Translations under genes and position numbers: made by a program
Notes under the pieces: model-generated
Seen by the model: the letters and a program-made list of their open reading frames with translations, nothing else
The model's database searches: none
Told to the model about the DNA's origin: nothing
NCBI GenBank assembly: GCA_045602005.1
Contig: JAZSAS010000047.1
Span: 1 to 5,384 of the forward strand
DNA length: 5,384 nucleotides
Direction of reading: 5' to 3'
Source: UMGS755 sp045602005
Lineage (GTDB): Bacteria > Bacillota > Clostridia > UBA1381 > UBA9506
Shown here: positions 4,084 through 5,384 of the stretch, one piece after another
How the letters are laid out: each line of letters starts with the position of its first letter
How positions within the stretch are numbered: position 1 is the stretch's first letter

Positions 4084-5384
4084 AACTCAGTTCAATCGCT
4101 TCCTCAAACTCGATGCAAATATCGTATACCGATATAACATCGCTTCTCTGTGAAAAGAACCCCAAATCATTTGCTAAACTTCCTATGCCAAATTGAGTAA
4201 CGAAAGCTTTCTTTACCTTATCCCAGTGAACGGTGCGAATTTCATCGAAGTTATATGTGTCCTTTGATGAAAACTTTACTCTCACCGATGAGGGAGTCCG
4301 TGTGTACGTGCACACAAACTTGCATTTCCCAATGCCATAATACAAATCTGTGTCACCACTTTCTTGGAAGTCAAGTGTTATAGTTTCATCCAAGACATAT
4401 GTTTCAGGATTTTCTTGTATTTCTTTTTTTAGTCTAGAAAACTCTTTGCAAAAACCTTTACTCCCCATAATTTTCTCCGTTACCCAGTGCGTTTGTGAAA
4501 AGTGAAGATCACTTGGTTCCCATTCCAAAGAGTGTTGCAACAGCAGAGCTGCCACATGGCATCCCCGCGGACGCAAATAGTGTTCCGCACCCCAATTCCA
4601 AATCATATTCCAAATAAGCTGCCCGCTCTTTTTGATAGCTGCATCTATTTTTCTGCTTTCGGTGGCGGCCACACTCACTGCAGCACCCCACTCAACCACC
4701 AAAGAAAGGGTGCGAAGCTTATTTGGGTCTTTCAAAAATTCCGGTATTTTATCAATAAGCTTTTCAATGGCATCCTTTGTTTTTTCACCATACACACCAT
4801 CTTCTTTTAATCTTTGTCCGACACCCGTTGCATTAAGCGCCTCTTGTAACTTTCGTATCTTGGCCGGATCTCCCCCAACAAACCACGCCAGTTTTTCGAT
4901 TTTGCTGTCCAAAAATCCAGTGCTGACTCCGCAGCGGTCCAGTTCGCTCACCACTGCTTTCAGCTTTGCCGCCGTTTCGTCGGTAATGTAATCATTTTCC
5001 CGTGCGGCGTTATCCAAGTCCCGTTCCAGCTGCTCCGCCACAGACTTCAGCGCATCCCGCAGCACCCGTTCATAGTCCGCGTCCCCAAACCCGGGCAGAA
5101 CGTATCCAAACACCTGTTTCTCTATATGATTTCGATAAGAGCTGCTGCCAACGGTATAGCCGCAGCGGCCCTCATAGCGCTGAAAACTGCTGCGGGACTG
5201 ATATTCCTCCGCCACATCCTGCAGAAAGCGACTGCTGATGCTGCCTTGGGACACCGCTTCCAAAAAGGCCCGCTTTTTCGGGTCTCGCTCGGCGGCGGAG
5301 GTGATACCCCACCGTGCCGCCTCTTTCAGCAGCTTGACCGCATCACTGCCGGAGTAGCGGGATTTCTCGATGATGGCGATGGCC
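4082..5384 (-). CDS. polymorphic-toxin-like protein with peptidoglycan-binding-like domain (partial, 433 aa visible)
   Basis: The reading frame is open to the window edge, so the N-terminus is missing. A TTG at 5263 is internal: the frame continues with AIAIIEKSRYSGSDAVKLLK and so on. In visible numbering, 1-170 is mostly helical and unrecognised. About 175-210 (IRKLQEALN then DGVYGEKTKDAI; nucleotides 4754-4861) matches a PG_binding_1-type repeat, which binds cell wall or serves as a structural spacer. About 266-433 is the C-terminal domain: AALLLQHSLEWEPSDL, then strands, DTYNF (375-379), and GSLANDLGFFSQ with a final strand. Its DxY(D/N)F block recalls envelope-acting bacteriocin domains such as colicin M, but the spacing to the next His differs and I do not claim that activity. 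Base composition drops from 68% GC (5281-5340) to 27% (4381-4440), as when a toxin tip has been swapped onto a conserved carrier. The next gene probably encodes immunity. Confidence 0.72.
   Translation of the reverse strand, partial: AIAIIEKSRYSGSDAVKLLKEAARWGITSAAERDPKKRAFLEAVSQGSISSRFLQDVAEEYQSRSSFQRYEGRCGYTVGSSSYRNHIEKQVFGYVLPGFGDADYERVLRDALKSVAEQLERDLDNAARENDYITDETAAKLKAVVSELDRCGVSTGFLDSKIEKLAWFVGGDPAKIRKLQEALNATGVGQRLKEDGVYGEKTKDAIEKLIDKIPEFLKDPNKLRTLSLVVEWGAAVSVAATESRKIDAAIKKSGQLIWNMIWNWGAEHYLRPRGCHVAALLLQHSLEWEPSDLHFSQTHWVTEKIMGSKGFCKEFSRLKKEIQENPETYVLDETITLDFQESGDTDLYYGIGKCKFVCTYTRTPSSVRVKFSSKDTYNFDEIRTVHWDKVKKAFVTQFGIGSLANDLGFFSQRSDVISVYDICIEFEEAIELS

Noticed and set aside
5261..5263. 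TTG at 5263 as the start of the toxin-like gene
   Set aside because: The frame stays open to the window edge and reads as ordinary protein sequence upstream, with no ribosome binding site before this codon; the gene is truncated by the window.

Overview
The window looks like DNA from a low-to-medium GC Firmicute, most likely a gut-type Clostridia of the Oscillospiraceae/Ruminococcaceae kind. The grounds are AGGAGG-type ribosome binding sites, frequent TTG/GTG starts, tmRNA sequence style and the look of the small XRE regulator. The genus cannot be fixed from the sequence alone. It is an accessory region anchored on the 3' end of ssrA (tmRNA).

Layout. Positions 1-187 are the 3' half of tmRNA (+ strand, 5' part outside the window), ending in CCA and followed at once by its intrinsic terminator (193-225). 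The last 18 bases of tmRNA recur at 372-389, and the last 11 recur at 3355-3365, as expected for attachment sites left by site-specific integration into the tmRNA 3' end. They divide the window into a small 202-bp structured non-coding unit (188-389), a 2976-bp module (about 390-3365), and a third unit that runs off the right edge.

The second and third units begin with the same roughly 209-bp non-coding repeat (379-587 and 3355-3563). It aligns without gaps at about 84% identity by hand count. It holds a 17-bp hairpin in which the only two stem differences between copies are a compensatory base-pair change.

The 2976-bp module carries four small genes. Three are on the minus strand: an 82-aa acidic protein, a coiled-coil/PH-like/SHOCT protein and a DUF2971-like protein. 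A divergent XRE-family repressor-like gene on the plus strand has a promoter that seems to overlap that of the 82-aa gene. This looks like a self-regulated accessory cassette, possibly for defence, but the function is not established.

The third unit carries, on the minus strand, a large gene cut by the window edge and, 13 bp after it, a membrane-anchored 159-aa gene. The large protein has a peptidoglycan-binding-like repeat and an AT-rich C-terminal domain behind a GC-rich N-terminal part. This is the pattern of a polymorphic toxin with its cognate immunity protein. No integrase gene is visible, so the units may be mobilised by an integrase elsewhere or may be fixed remnants.
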